Positions 45,124 through 54,334 of a stretch of DNA of 64,000 nucleotides are shown one piece after another; position 1 is the stretch's first letter, and each line of letters starts with the position of its first letter. The notes beneath the pieces were generated by a model. The model saw nothing but the letters and a program-made list of their open reading frames with translations, did not search any database and was not told where the DNA came from. The position numbers and the translations under genes are program-made. This DNA comes from Aurantimonas aggregata (GTDB taxonomy: Bacteria; Pseudomonadota; Alphaproteobacteria; Rhizobiales; Rhizobiaceae), in the NCBI RefSeq assembly GCF_010500835.1, contig NZ_JAAAMJ010000001.1:186001-250000 (forward strand), written 5' to 3'.

Positions 45124-45932
45124 GTGCCGCGACGCTTCATTCCGGTGCGCCGGTCGCCCCCCGGCCCAAGCGCGGCACCGCCGGCATCGTCGCGGTCGGG
45201 TTCTGGATCCTCGTCGGCGTCGGGCTGGTCATCTATCTCGCCAGCGTCTTCGACCCCAGCCTCTTCGTCCGCTTCGGGCCATCCTACCTCTCGGGCCTGT
45301 GGATCACGTTGTCGCTAGTGCTGATCTCGTTCGTCGTCGGTGCCGTCGTCTCGGTGCCGGTGGCGTTCGGCCGGATGGCGAAGAACCCGGTGGCCCGGAC
45401 TCTGGCCTTCGTGTTCGTGTATTTCTTCCGCGGCACGCCGCTGATCGCCCAGATATTCCTGGTCTATTACGGCTTCGGGCAGTTCCGCGGGTTCTTCGAG
45501 GCGATCGGGCTTTGGGGGTTCTTCCGCGAGGCCTGGTACTGCGCGCTGTTCTCGCTGTCGCTGAACACCGCGGCCTATCAGGCGGAAATCCTGCGCGGCG
45601 CCATCGAGAGCGTGGCGCGCGGCCAGTGGGAAGGCGCCCGCTCGCTCGGCCTGTCGCGCGGGGTGATCTTCTGGAAGGTCGTCCTGCCCCAGGCGATGAT
45701 CGTCGCGCTGCGTCCCTACGCCAACGAGATCATCCTGATGATCAAGGCGTCGGCCATCGTCGCGATCATCACCGTCTACGACCTGTTCGGCGAGACCCGG
45801 CAGGCCTATTCGCGCACCTTCGATTTCCAGACCTATGTCTGGGCGGCCCTGCTCTACCTCTCCATCGTCGAGGCGCTGCGTCACGCGACGAACTTCGCCG
45901 AGCGCCGGCTGACACGGCACCTGAAGCGGTAG
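45120..45932 (+). CDS. Amino-acid ABC transporter permease (HisM type)
   Basis: This 270-residue permease has the pattern FVYFFRGTPLIAQIFLVYYGFG and the EAA loop EGARSLGLSRGVIFWKVVLPQAMIVALRPYANEI. It is translationally coupled to the HisQ-type gene. The operon ends without the ATP-binding subunit usually found beside such permeases, so the ATPase must be encoded elsewhere or shared. Confidence 0.9.
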   Translation: MSAATLHSGAPVAPRPKRGTAGIVAVGFWILVGVGLVIYLASVFDPSLFVRFGPSYLSGLWITLSLVLISFVVGAVVSVPVAFGRMAKNPVARTLAFVFVYFFRGTPLIAQIFLVYYGFGQFRGFFEAIGLWGFFREAWYCALFSLSLNTAAYQAEILRGAIESVARGQWEGARSLGLSRGVIFWKVVLPQAMIVALRPYANEIILMIKASAIVAIITVYDLFGETRQAYSRTFDFQTYVWAALLYLSIVEALRHATNFAERRLTRHLKR

Positions 45933-46027
45933 CGCGTCTCGACTCCACGCCGGATAACATGGAAAAAGCGAGCGGGCCGCTGCACTATCGGCCCGACACA
46001 AGCATCGATCGAGGGGGGAAAGCCGGC

Positions 46028-46897
46028 ATGGCGAAGACAGCATTCATCGGACTGGGCGTGATGGGTTACCCGATGGCGGGTCACCTCAAGGCGAAGGGCG
46101 GCCACGACGTCACCGTCTTCAACCGCAGCGCGGAGAAGGCGCAGAAATGGGCTGGCGAACATGGCGGTGCCCATGCCGCAACGCCCAGGGAAGCCGCCGA
46201 CGGCGCCGATTTCGTCTTCACCTGCGTCGGCAATGACGACGACGTCCGCTCGGTCGTCTACGGCGACGACGGCGTCTTCGCCGGGATGAAGTCGAGCGCG
46301 ACCCTGATCGACAACACCACCGCCTCGGCCGAGCTTGCCCGCGAACTCGACGCGGCGGCCCGCGAGAAGGGCTTCAAGTTCATCGACGCGCCGGTCTCGG
46401 GCGGGCAGGCCGGCGCCGAGAACGGCGCCCTGACCGTGATGTGCGGCGGCCACGAGGCCGACTTCGCGGCGGCCGAGCCCGTCATCAGCGCTTACGCCAG
46501 GATGGTCGGCCTGATGGGTCCGGCCGGCTCCGGCCAGCTGACCAAGATGATGAACCAGATCTGCATCGCCGGCCTCGTCGAGGGCCTGTCGGAAGCGATC
46601 GCCTTCGGCCAGAAATCCGGTCTGGACATCGAGAAGGTCATCGGCGTGATCTCCAAGGGCGCTGCCGGATCCTGGCAGATGGAGAACCGCTACAAGACGA
46701 TGATCGCCGACCATTACGAGCACGGCTTCGCGGTCGAGTGGATGCGCAAGGATCTTGGCATCTGCCTCGCCGAAGCCCGGCGCAACGGCGCCACACTGCC
46801 CGTCACCGCTTTGGTCGACCAGTTCTATGCCGAGATCGAGGCAATGGGCGGCAAGCGCTGGGACACGTCGGCGTTGCTTGCCCGACTCAATCGGTAA
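46028..46897 (+). CDS. NAD(P)-dependent beta-hydroxyacid dehydrogenase (3-hydroxyisobutyrate dehydrogenase-like)
   Basis: This 289-residue protein has the dinucleotide-binding opening AFIGLGVMGYPMAGHLKAKGGHDVTVFNR, the substrate motif DAPVSGGQAGAENGALTVMCGG and the catalytic-lysine segment GPAGSGQLTKMMNQI. These define the 3-hydroxyisobutyrate/tartronate semialdehyde/glyoxylate reductase family. The exact substrate cannot be decided. It stands alone between the permease operon and the Lrp gene. Confidence 0.9.
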   Translation: MAKTAFIGLGVMGYPMAGHLKAKGGHDVTVFNRSAEKAQKWAGEHGGAHAATPREAADGADFVFTCVGNDDDVRSVVYGDDGVFAGMKSSATLIDNTTASAELARELDAAAREKGFKFIDAPVSGGQAGAENGALTVMCGGHEADFAAAEPVISAYARMVGLMGPAGSGQLTKMMNQICIAGLVEGLSEAIAFGQKSGLDIEKVIGVISKGAAGSWQMENRYKTMIADHYEHGFAVEWMRKDLGICLAEARRNGATLPVTALVDQFYAEIEAMGGKRWDTSALLARLNR

Positions 46898-46998
46898 GGC
46901 GCTATCTCCGTCGCGCGGGCACACCTGAAGATGCTCGCGCGACGCATGAAAGCATTGTCCCAGCCAATTCAGCCGACTCGGCTATCGGCGCCAGCGAC

Positions 46999-47484
46999 TC
47001 AGTCCCCGCGCGGCTCCTTGTCGAGCACCAGATAGTCCAGCGGCAGCTCGGTCGTGTACTTGATCTGCTCCATCGCGAAGGAAGAGGAGACGTCGCGGAT
47101 CTCGATCTTGGCGATCATCCGCTTGTAGAAAGCGTCATACGCCGCGATGTCCGGCACAACGACGCGCAGCAGATAGTCGACGTCGCCGCTCATGCGGTAA
47201 AACTCCATCACTTCCGGAAACTCGCCGATCACCTCGGAAAAGCGCTTCAGCCACTCGTTGGAATGCGAGTTGGTGCGGATCGAGACGAACACGGTGACGC
47301 GGGCATTCACCTTGACCGGGTCGAGGATCGCCACGCGGCGCTTGATGACGCCCTCTTCCTCGAGCTTCTGGATGCGGCGCCAGCAGGGCGTCGTCGACAG
47401 CCCGACGCGCTTGGCGACGTCGGCCACCGCCAACGTCGAATCCTCCTGCAGCAGCCTCAGAATCTTCTTGTCCAGCCGGTCCAT
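46999..47484 (-). CDS. Lrp/AsnC family transcriptional regulator
   Basis: This 161-residue protein has an N-terminal HTH (LDKKILRLLQEDSTLAVADVAKRVGLSTTPCWRRIQKLEEEGVI) and a C-terminal RAM ligand-binding domain (GEFPEVMEFYRMSGDVDYLLRVVVPDI). Such regulators sense amino acids. The closest potential target cannot be named; it converges on the dehydrogenase gene and lies on the same strand as the DNA glycosylase gene upstream. Confidence 0.92.
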   Translation of the reverse strand: MDRLDKKILRLLQEDSTLAVADVAKRVGLSTTPCWRRIQKLEEEGVIKRRVAILDPVKVNARVTVFVSIRTNSHSNEWLKRFSEVIGEFPEVMEFYRMSGDVDYLLRVVVPDIAAYDAFYKRMIAKIEIRDVSSSFAMEQIKYTTELPLDYLVLDKEPRGD

Positions 47485-47573
47485 TGCCGCACCACTCCCG
47501 TCGTTCCTTCGAGTGATAGACAAGGCTCGGCGAAAACAACAGGGCGCGGCGGCATTGCGCGCATTGCCACGTC

Positions 47574-48206
47574 TCAGACCAGTTGCGCCACGCGCCGCTG
47601 CAGTTCCGGTACCAGCTCGGCCTCGAACCATGGATGGCGCTTCAGCCAAGGGGTGTTGCGCCAGGACGGATGCGGCATCGGCAGCACCGGCGCGAAGCGC
47701 CCGCGTCCTGCAAGTATCGTTCGCCAGTCCGTGACGGTCTCGGTCAGGCTCCGGCCGGCGCCCTCGACGATGTGGAAGCGCTGGGCGTGGAGCCCGATCG
47801 CCAGCACCAGCTCGACCTGCGGCATCGAGGCCATCACCAGCTCGTGCCAGGCGGGACGGCATTCCCGGCGGGGCGGCAGGTCGCCGCCTTTGGTGTCGTT
47901 ACCGGGAAAGCAGAAGCCCATCGGCACGATCGCCAGCCGGGCGGGATCGTAGAAGATGTCCGGCCCGATCCCCAGCCATTGCCGCAGCCTGATCCCCGAT
48001 GGATCGTTGAACGGAATCGTCGTCCGGTCGGCGATATTGCCCGGCGCCTGGCTGGCGATGACCAGCCGCGCCGTCGAGGAGATCACCAGGATTGGGTTGG
48101 GCTCGATCGGCAGCGGCGGCCCGAGCGGCGCGTCCCGGCAGATGCGGCAGCCGCGGATCGTCCGGTACAGCGCTTCGGGCGTTTGCGGGAACGCGCTTTC
48201 GGTCAA
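47574..48206 (-). CDS. Uracil-DNA glycosylase family protein
   Basis: This 210-residue protein has the UDG-superfamily pattern: CRICRDAPLGPPLP near the N-terminus, IASQAPGNIADRTTIPFNDPSGIRLRQWLG (active-site region), VPMGFCFPG and a C-terminal PMPHPSWRN. I place the start at a TTG that overlaps the GST stop (TTGA), since the upstream frame lies inside the GST gene. It probably removes uracil or related damaged bases. It is coupled to the GST gene. Confidence 0.85.
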   Translation of the reverse strand: MTESAFPQTPEALYRTIRGCRICRDAPLGPPLPIEPNPILVISSTARLVIASQAPGNIADRTTIPFNDPSGIRLRQWLGIGPDIFYDPARLAIVPMGFCFPGNDTKGGDLPPRRECRPAWHELVMASMPQVELVLAIGLHAQRFHIVEGAGRSLTETVTDWRTILAGRGRFAPVLPMPHPSWRNTPWLKRHPWFEAELVPELQRRVAQLV

Positions 48207-48814
48207 GCCGCCGCGCCCGGCCGCGACGAGACCTCGGCATGCCACCGCGCAACGTTCGTGAGTCCCTTGGGCATCGCGATCTTGGCCGGCTTCATGAAGT
48301 CGCAGGCGATCAGGCCGGTGACGTCGGCGACGCTGTAATTCTCGCCCGCAGCAAAGCGGTTGTCCGCCAGATGCGCGTCGAAGAGTTCCAGGAATTCCTG
48401 CGCCTTGGGTCGGTTCGCCTCGCCCCAGGCGGGAATTTGAGGCACTTCCCATGCCGCCATCGCCGGATGGGTATGACGGAACGCAGAAGCGACCGCCATG
48501 TAGAGCCCCAGCTCCAGCCGGCGGTTCCACATCTCGACCCGCGCCCGTCCCAGGGCGCCAGTACCGAACAGCGCCGGCTCGGGATGCAGCTCCTCGAAAT
48601 AGCGGCAGATCGCGATCGATTCGGTGAGCACGGTCCCGTCGTCGAGTTCGAGCACCGGCAGCCGTTTCAGCGGATTCAGCCGGGCCATCGCGTCGGATCG
48701 ATGCGCCAACTGGCCCATGTCGACCGCTTCGGTCGGCACCTCGATACCTTTTTCCGCCAGGAAGACCCGGACGCGCCGCGGGTTGGGCGCACGGCCGCCG
48801 TCGAACAGTTTCAT
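48203..48814 (-). CDS. Glutathione S-transferase family protein
   Basis: This 203-residue protein has a thioredoxin-like N-terminal domain (MKLFDGGRAPNPRRVRVFLAEKGIEV, then LKRLPVLELDDGTVLTESIAICRYFEE, which holds the glutathione-binding ESIAI). An all-helical C-terminal domain follows (YSVADVTGLIACDFMK). The GGGAGGA ribosome site is clear. It resembles soluble bacterial GSTs of the beta/theta type. The substrate is unknown. Confidence 0.92.
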   Translation of the reverse strand: MKLFDGGRAPNPRRVRVFLAEKGIEVPTEAVDMGQLAHRSDAMARLNPLKRLPVLELDDGTVLTESIAICRYFEELHPEPALFGTGALGRARVEMWNRRLELGLYMAVASAFRHTHPAMAAWEVPQIPAWGEANRPKAQEFLELFDAHLADNRFAAGENYSVADVTGLIACDFMKPAKIAMPKGLTNVARWHAEVSSRPGAAA

Positions 48815-49049
48815 CGCTTCATCCTCCCGAATGCTTCCCGATGAGTAGGCAAGTGCGGCGGGCCTGCCAAGACCCTTGTCGCGTGGGGTCTGAAGCGCCG
48901 GCGCGCTGCCGTGCCGACCGACCGTCGCCGAAGTCAGGTCGGATTTTCCACAGGCAATCGGCATTTTCGCTCTTCCTTAAGGCATTTTTTTAAGCTTCCC
49001 GAAACATGATCGGTCGTCATCCGCGTATCCAGGCGATCGATCGAGTTTC

Positions 49050-50552
49050 ATGTCCATCGCAGCCCATCCGCTCTACGATTCCCAGCTCGTCTCGCGGCGT
49101 GCGTCGGGCAATGCCGACCTGAACCGGACGCTGCGGCGGACGCGCGAGAAGCTGTCGTCGCGAGGTGGCGTGTCCGACAGCTACGGCCGCGAACTGCTGG
49201 CGCAGCATGCGGCCTCGGTGCAGGCGGCGGCGGTCGTGCTGCCGCTGCCGGTGATCCTCACCGGCTCTGCGCTCTCGGTGTTCACCGGGCCGGCGATGGC
49301 GATGATGTGGACGCTGTTCGCGCTTGCCAGCCATCTCGGGCTCGTCCTGATCGCCCGGCGCTTTTCCGCCCGCCCCGGCGACAGCATCGACGTCCGGCGC
49401 TGGAGCCGGCTCTTCCTGCTCGGCCACGTCGTCGCCGGGTTGTCCTGGGCGTATCTCGCCACGCTGTCCTGCGAAGCCTGCGGGCCGATGCGCTTCGAGA
49501 TCTTCCAGTTCACGGTGATCTTCCTCGCCGTGGCGATGATCGCGATGATCTCCTACACGCTGAAGGGGGTCGTCCCGCTGACCTTCGTGCCGACCGGGCT
49601 GCTGGTCGTGGTCGCGATCATGTCGTCGCCGCAGCCGGTGACCGGGACGATGCAGGTCGTGCTGCTCGGCGCCGTGCCGTTCTTTTCCATCGTCGCGGAG
49701 CGGCTGCGGCGTAGCGCCCTCGACCGGATGAAGCACCAGGCCGAGAAGGACGACCTGATCGCCGAGCTCGAGACCGCGAAGATCGTCTCGGACGAGGCGC
49801 GAAGGCGCGCCGAGGACGCCAATCTCGCCAAGTCCCGTTTCCTCGCCACGATGAGCCACGAACTGCGCACGCCGCTCAACGCCATTCTCGGGTTCTCCGA
49901 AGTCATCGGCAAGGAAATCCTCGGCCCGGTCGGCAACCCCGCCTACAAGGAATATGTCGACGACATCCACGCCTCCGGCCAGCATCTGCTCGGCCTGATC
50001 AACGAGATCCTGGACCTCTCCCGTGTCGAGGCGGGGCGCTACAACCTCAACGAGGAAGCCGTCGAGCTGGTGCCCATCGCCCGCGATTGCCTCGCCTATA
50101 TCCGGGTCAAGGCTGATGCCAAGGAACTCGAGGTCCGCGCCGAGTTCGAGAAGGACCTGCCCGCCATGTGGGCCGATGAACGCTCGCTCCGGCAGATCGT
50201 CATCAATCTCCTCTCCAACGCGGTGAAGTTCACGCCGCGCGGCGGCAAGATCCTGCTCCGCGTAGGCTGGACGGCCGGCGGCGGCCAGTATGTCTCGGTC
50301 AGCGACAACGGGCCGGGCATCCCGGAAGACGAGATCCCGATCGTTCTCTCGTCCTTCGGCCAGGGCTCCGTCGCCATCAAGAGCGCCGAGCAGGGAACCG
50401 GCCTCGGCCTGCCCATCGTGCAGGCGCTGGTGAAGATGCATGACGGCACGTTCGAGCTGCAGTCGCGCCTGCGCGAAGGAACCGAGGCGATCGCGATCTT
50501 CCCCAATTCTCGCGTCCTGGAAGTCATGGAAGCGCTCGACGAAATCGCCTGA
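49050..50552 (+). CDS. Membrane-bound sensor histidine kinase (PleC/PdhS-like)
   Basis: This 500-residue kinase has about six membrane helices in residues 55-220. A short coiled coil follows, then a HisKA domain with ATMSHELRTPLNAILGFSEVIG (phospho-acceptor His270). The HATPase domain has NLLSNAVKFTPRGG, VSDNGPGIPEDEI and GTGLGLPIVQALVKMHDG. The kinase core resembles the alphaproteobacterial PleC/PdhS group that acts on DivK-like regulators. No response regulator is beside it. Signal unknown. Confidence 0.88.
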   Translation: MSIAAHPLYDSQLVSRRASGNADLNRTLRRTREKLSSRGGVSDSYGRELLAQHAASVQAAAVVLPLPVILTGSALSVFTGPAMAMMWTLFALASHLGLVLIARRFSARPGDSIDVRRWSRLFLLGHVVAGLSWAYLATLSCEACGPMRFEIFQFTVIFLAVAMIAMISYTLKGVVPLTFVPTGLLVVVAIMSSPQPVTGTMQVVLLGAVPFFSIVAERLRRSALDRMKHQAEKDDLIAELETAKIVSDEARRRAEDANLAKSRFLATMSHELRTPLNAILGFSEVIGKEILGPVGNPAYKEYVDDIHASGQHLLGLINEILDLSRVEAGRYNLNEEAVELVPIARDCLAYIRVKADAKELEVRAEFEKDLPAMWADERSLRQIVINLLSNAVKFTPRGGKILLRVGWTAGGGQYVSVSDNGPGIPEDEIPIVLSSFGQGSVAIKSAEQGTGLGLPIVQALVKMHDGTFELQSRLREGTEAIAIFPNSRVLEVMEALDEIA

Positions 50553-50695
50553 CGATCGGCGGTCGGCACCCCCAGTGACATCATCTTTGCTGACGACAAA
50601 CTGACAGGATCGTCAGGAGCGGGACGCTTGCCCGTTCGGCGCCGGCTCGCCATATCTGTGGCGAAGGCGGCCGAACGCCGCAAGCAAGGACGGGC

Positions 50696-50941
50696 ATGAC
50701 CATCGAAAGCCCCTGCAACCTCGTCTGCACCATCGATCCGACGAGCGGCTACTGCTTCGGCTGCGGCCGGACCGGCGACGAGATCGCCGGCTGGACGGGC
50801 TTCAGCCCGGCCGAGCGGCGCGACCTGATGATCGTGCTGCCCGAGCGGCTGGCCACCCTTACCCGCCCACCACGCCGGGAGACGCGGCGCAGCGCGCTCG
50901 CGCGCGCCCGGGGTGCTGCCGGGGGCGCCGACGATGCGTAG
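50696..50941 (+). CDS. DUF1289 domain-containing protein
   Basis: This 81-residue protein carries the DUF1289 pattern SPCNLVCTIDPTSGYCFGCGRTGDEIAGWTGFSPAERR. Its four cysteines (CxxxC...CxxC) are likely metal ligands. Function unknown; such proteins are common as small partners in Proteobacteria. Its end overlaps the next gene by 8 bases. Confidence 0.9.
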   Translation: MTIESPCNLVCTIDPTSGYCFGCGRTGDEIAGWTGFSPAERRDLMIVLPERLATLTRPPRRETRRSALARARGAAGGADDA

Positions 50942-51641
50942 GGACGTTCTCCTCTGGGTCATCCTGGCGCTGCTTGGCGTCGCCTGCCTCGTGCTGGTGC
51001 TCAACGGCGACGGCGAGATCGCCGGGCTGCCGGACGGCCAGTTCGCCCGCCTCGCCTATTACGGCGCGTGGGGGCTGGCGCTCGCCTCGACCGCCCTGTT
51101 GATGGTCCGTACCCGCCTCGGCTTCGCCCTGAAGGCCGCGGCCATCTGGGGCCTCGCCTTCCTCGTGCTGATCGGCCTCTATGCCTCCGCGCCGGAGTTG
51201 AACGCGCTGAAGAACAGGCTGATGGCGGCGCTCGTGCCCGGCAGCGTCGTGGCGGTCTCCGGTTCCGACGGCCGGCAGTTCATGGCGACGCGCGGCGTCG
51301 ACAACCATTTCCATCTCGACGGCTCGATCGACGGCGCGCCGGTGTCCTTCATGGTCGATACCGGCGCTTCGGTCGTCGCGATGGACCGCGCTTCCGCCGA
51401 GTCGCTCGGCCTCCGCACCGACAATCTGCGCTTCTCGCAGCAGGTGATGACGGCCAACGGCGTCGCCAACGCGGCACCGCTGCGGCTGGACACCGTTCGG
51501 ATCGGCGACATCGTCCGTCATGACGTCGACGCGGCGGTCATCGAGGGGCGAGGCCTCGGGGTCGTGCTGCTCGGGATGAGCTTCCTGTCGACGCTGACCT
51601 CGTTCGACTTCCGCGGCGACCGGCTGATCATGACGGACTAG
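50934..51641 (+). CDS. Retropepsin-like aspartic protease (TIGR02281 type)
   Basis: This 235-residue protein has three N-terminal hydrophobic helices. A periplasmic retropepsin-like domain follows with FMVDTGASVVAMDRASAESLGL (catalytic Asp142) and GVVLLGMSFLSTLTSFDFRGDRLIM. The family is clan AA and may act as a homodimer. It overlaps the DUF1289 gene and is probably co-expressed. The natural substrate is not known. Confidence 0.88.
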   Translation: MRRDVLLWVILALLGVACLVLVLNGDGEIAGLPDGQFARLAYYGAWGLALASTALLMVRTRLGFALKAAAIWGLAFLVLIGLYASAPELNALKNRLMAALVPGSVVAVSGSDGRQFMATRGVDNHFHLDGSIDGAPVSFMVDTGASVVAMDRASAESLGLRTDNLRFSQQVMTANGVANAAPLRLDTVRIGDIVRHDVDAAVIEGRGLGVVLLGMSFLSTLTSFDFRGDRLIMTD

Positions 51642-51666
51642 CTGTCCGGGAATGTCCGGCGCGGCC

Positions 51667-52488
51667 TCAGAGCAGGCTGTAGATGAAGCGTGCGGCAACC
51701 AGCAGCAGGAAGCAGCCGAAGCCGATCTCCAGCTGGCGCCGGCTGAGCCGGTGCGCCAGCGCCGCGCCGCCGGGCACGGCCAGGATCGAGGCAGGGGCGA
51801 TGATCGCGACGGCGGCGAGGCTGACAAAGCCGAAACTGTAGGGCGGCAGCAGCGGATCGCCCCAGCCGCCGACGATGTAGGCGACGAGGCCGGGGATCGA
51901 GATCAGCGCGCCGACGCCGGCGCTGGTCGCCACCGCCTGGATCATCGGGCGGTTGAACAGCGTCATGAAGGTGTTGTTGAGGACGCCGCCGCCGATTCCC
52001 ATCAGGGCCGAGAACACGCCGATGGCGAAGCCGGCGACCGAGCGACCGGCGAGGCCCGGCAGATCCTGCGCGACGACATAGGGCACACGACCGAACAGCA
52101 TCTTGATGCCGAGGATCGTCGCGAGCACGGCAAAGATCCCGCGCAGCGTCTCGGACGAGGCGTAGGTGGCGAAGACGACGCCGGCGATGGCGCCGAGCGG
52201 GACCGCCACCGTCCATTCGCGCAGCAGCCGCCAGTCGACCACATCCTTGCGCCAGTGGGCGACCAGCGAGCGTACCGACGTCGGCACGATGATCGCGATC
52301 GACGAGCCGACGGCCAGATGCATCGTCACCGCGTGGTCGACGCCAAGCGTCTCGAACGTCTGGTAGAGTATGGGAACATAGATCGCCCCGCCGCCGATGC
52401 CGAACAAGCCGGCGAGGAAACCGCCCGCAGCGGCGGCGATCAGGATCGGGATGAGCAGCGCCAGGAGCGACGCGAGATCGAACGACAT
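51667..52488 (-). CDS. Sulfite exporter TauE/SafE family protein
   Basis: This 273-residue protein has eight or so helices and the duplicated glycine-rich motif of the family (GGFLAGLFGIGGGAIYVPIL near the start, FSALMGIGGGVLNNTFMTLF in the second half). Relatives export sulfite, sulfoacetate or other organosulfur anions. No sulfur-metabolism gene is near, so the substrate is open. The ATG at 52488 was preferred over the longer frame start at 52527. Confidence 0.9.
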   Translation of the reverse strand: MSFDLASLLALLIPILIAAAAGGFLAGLFGIGGGAIYVPILYQTFETLGVDHAVTMHLAVGSSIAIIVPTSVRSLVAHWRKDVVDWRLLREWTVAVPLGAIAGVVFATYASSETLRGIFAVLATILGIKMLFGRVPYVVAQDLPGLAGRSVAGFAIGVFSALMGIGGGVLNNTFMTLFNRPMIQAVATSAGVGALISIPGLVAYIVGGWGDPLLPPYSFGFVSLAAVAIIAPASILAVPGGAALAHRLSRRQLEIGFGCFLLLVAARFIYSLL

Positions 52489-52576
52489 CAGGTCTCTTAG
52501 GCCACTAGGTGCCGCGAGGCACCCCACGCCGCGGGATGTCCACCGTCATGCGCGCAGTGAACGCGTGCAGGCAGCC

Positions 52577-53581
52577 TCACGCCGCATCCCGCTCGGCCGG
52601 AGCAACCCGGACGGCGGCGAACGCTTCGTGCAACAGGGCCGGACCGGCGCCGGGCTTGACGGCGCCGTCCGACAGGATCTGCCGCCAGCGCCGCGCACCC
52701 GGCATGCCGTTGAACAGGCCGATCATGTGACGGGTGACCTGCCCCAGCCGGCCGCCTTGGGCGATATGCCGGCCGGCATAGTCCGCCATGGCGTCGATGA
52801 TGGCGGGATAGTCGACCGGCCGTACTTCGTCGCCGAAGACGCGGGCATCGACGTCGAGGAGCCGGTCCGGCGTCTGGTAGGCGGCGCGGCCGAGCATCAC
52901 CCCGTCGACATGGTCGAGCTCTGTGACGGCGGCATCGAGCGTCTGAAGCCCGCCATTCAGCCCGACGAAGACGTCCGGCAGCCGGCGCTTCAGCCGGTGC
53001 ACCCGGTCATAGTCGAGCGGCGGGATATCGCGGTTCTCGCGCGGGCTAAGCCCCTGCAGCCAGGCCTTGCGGGCATGCACCCAGATTGCCGAAATGCCGG
53101 CCGCGACCGCCACGTCCGCCAGCCGGTCGAGCGCTTCCTCCGGATCCTGGTCGTCGACGCCGATCCGGCACTTGACCGTCACCGGCACCGGGCTCCCTTC
53201 GACCATCGCCGTCAGGCACTCGCCGACGAGATCCGGCTGCAGCATCAGGCAGGCGCCGAAGACGCCCGACTGGACGCGGTCCGACGGACAGCCGACATTC
53301 AGGTTGATCTCGTCATAGCCATAGGCACCGGCGATCCGGCAAGCCTCGGCCAGCTTCGCCGGGTCCGACCCGCCGATCTGCAGCGCCACCGGATGTTCGG
53401 CCGCGTCGAAGCCGAGCAGCTTGTCGCGATCGCCCCGGATGATCGCGTCGGCGACAATCATTTCGGTATAGAGCAACGCCCGCCGCGTCAGCTGCCGGTG
53501 GAAATACCGGCAGTGGCGGTCCGTCCAGTCGATCATCGGGGCAACCGCAAAGCGACTGCCGATATTCGCGTATACCGTCAT
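52577..53581 (-). CDS. dusA: tRNA-dihydrouridine synthase DusA
   Basis: This 334-residue FMN enzyme reduces uridines in the tRNA D-loop (positions 20/20a in DusA). It shows FAVAPMIDWTDRHCRYFHRQL, ALQIGGSDPAKLAEAC and EINLNVGCPSDRVQSGVFGACLM (catalytic cysteine in NVGCPS-V--G--GACLM). VTVKCRIGVDDQD, WVHARKAWLQGLSP and GVMLGRAAY follow. The DWTDRHCR opening identifies DusA rather than DusB/C. Start chosen at the ATG at 53581, where similarity begins. Confidence 0.95.
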   Translation of the reverse strand: MTVYANIGSRFAVAPMIDWTDRHCRYFHRQLTRRALLYTEMIVADAIIRGDRDKLLGFDAAEHPVALQIGGSDPAKLAEACRIAGAYGYDEINLNVGCPSDRVQSGVFGACLMLQPDLVGECLTAMVEGSPVPVTVKCRIGVDDQDPEEALDRLADVAVAAGISAIWVHARKAWLQGLSPRENRDIPPLDYDRVHRLKRRLPDVFVGLNGGLQTLDAAVTELDHVDGVMLGRAAYQTPDRLLDVDARVFGDEVRPVDYPAIIDAMADYAGRHIAQGGRLGQVTRHMIGLFNGMPGARRWRQILSDGAVKPGAGPALLHEAFAAVRVAPAERDAA

Positions 53582-53842
53582 GCTGGAATGCACGCCCGTT
53601 AGCTGGTGGCGATGGGCCGCGCGGCGGCCTTGGATACTCTTTGCCGGGCGGCTTCCGCCGGCCCTTGGTCCGGCCATATCATGGAACGCACCTGTTGGCA
53701 TCCGGACTGGCCCGGCGACCAAAGGGGCGCTTTGTTAACTGCCCTGCCGGAAAATCCCGCCGCTGCGCCGGCCTTCGGATGACAGCCGGCACCGGCGCGC
53801 CCATGTCTTGGTCCGAACAAAGCCTGGCGACGGGAGACGACG

Positions 53843-54334
53843 ATGGTTCGAGTAGCCTTGCTGGTGCTGATGCTGACCGGGATCGGGCCGGCACTGGCCG
53901 CCATGCCCGTGACGGCTGTGGGAGATCCTGCGCGAGCGGCGGCGGCAGGCCTCCGGGAAGGCTCGGACGCTTCTGATCGAGTGGTGCAGTACCGCGGCGA
54001 CCAGCGGTCGTGGCGTGGCGAGGTCCGCCATCATCGCTATTTCGGCCGCGGCGACGACTGGCGCCGGCACCACCGCGGCTCCTACGACCGTCCGCAATGG
54101 CGCGACCGTCACCGCGATGAATCGCGACACGACCGCCGGCGCGACCGCCCCGGGGACCACGCCCGCAGGGGGGATCGCACGCGCTACGATGACAGGCATG
54201 ATCGTCGGGGGCGCTGGGAGAGCGGCGGCAGCTTCCGCGGTGATGACTGGGGCCGCCAGGAAGGCCACGGCCGGTTCGACGATCGGCGCCGGCGCTTCGA
54301 CGCCCGTCGCGACCGCTGGGTAGACGCGCCGTGA
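53843..54334 (+). CDS. Secreted Arg/Asp/His-rich low-complexity protein
   Basis: This 163-residue protein has a signal peptide (MVRVALLVLMLTGIGPALA). Its mature part is extremely rich in Arg, Asp, His, Gly and Trp (for example GDDWRRHHRGSYDRPQWRDRH). It is almost without hydrophobic residues, so it is probably disordered and periplasmic. It resembles RcnB-like or other metal/nucleic-acid-binding low-complexity proteins only in composition. Its stop overlaps the next start (GTGA). Expression as a protein is likely but not certain. Confidence 0.65.
   Translation: MVRVALLVLMLTGIGPALAAMPVTAVGDPARAAAAGLREGSDASDRVVQYRGDQRSWRGEVRHHRYFGRGDDWRRHHRGSYDRPQWRDRHRDESRHDRRRDRPGDHARRGDRTRYDDRHDRRGRWESGGSFRGDDWGRQEGHGRFDDRRRRFDARRDRWVDAP

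Noticed and set aside
48985-49010. CtrA site (TTAA-N7-TTAA) before the histidine kinase gene
   Set aside because: The two TTAA halves are 9 bases apart, not 7.
52508-52523. Six-base-pair hairpin between dusA and the TauE gene
   Set aside because: Short stem with no T tract; not enough to call a terminator.
53582-53842. Possible tRNA or small RNA between dusA and the charged secreted protein
   Set aside because: No cloverleaf-like pairing or tRNA signature found.
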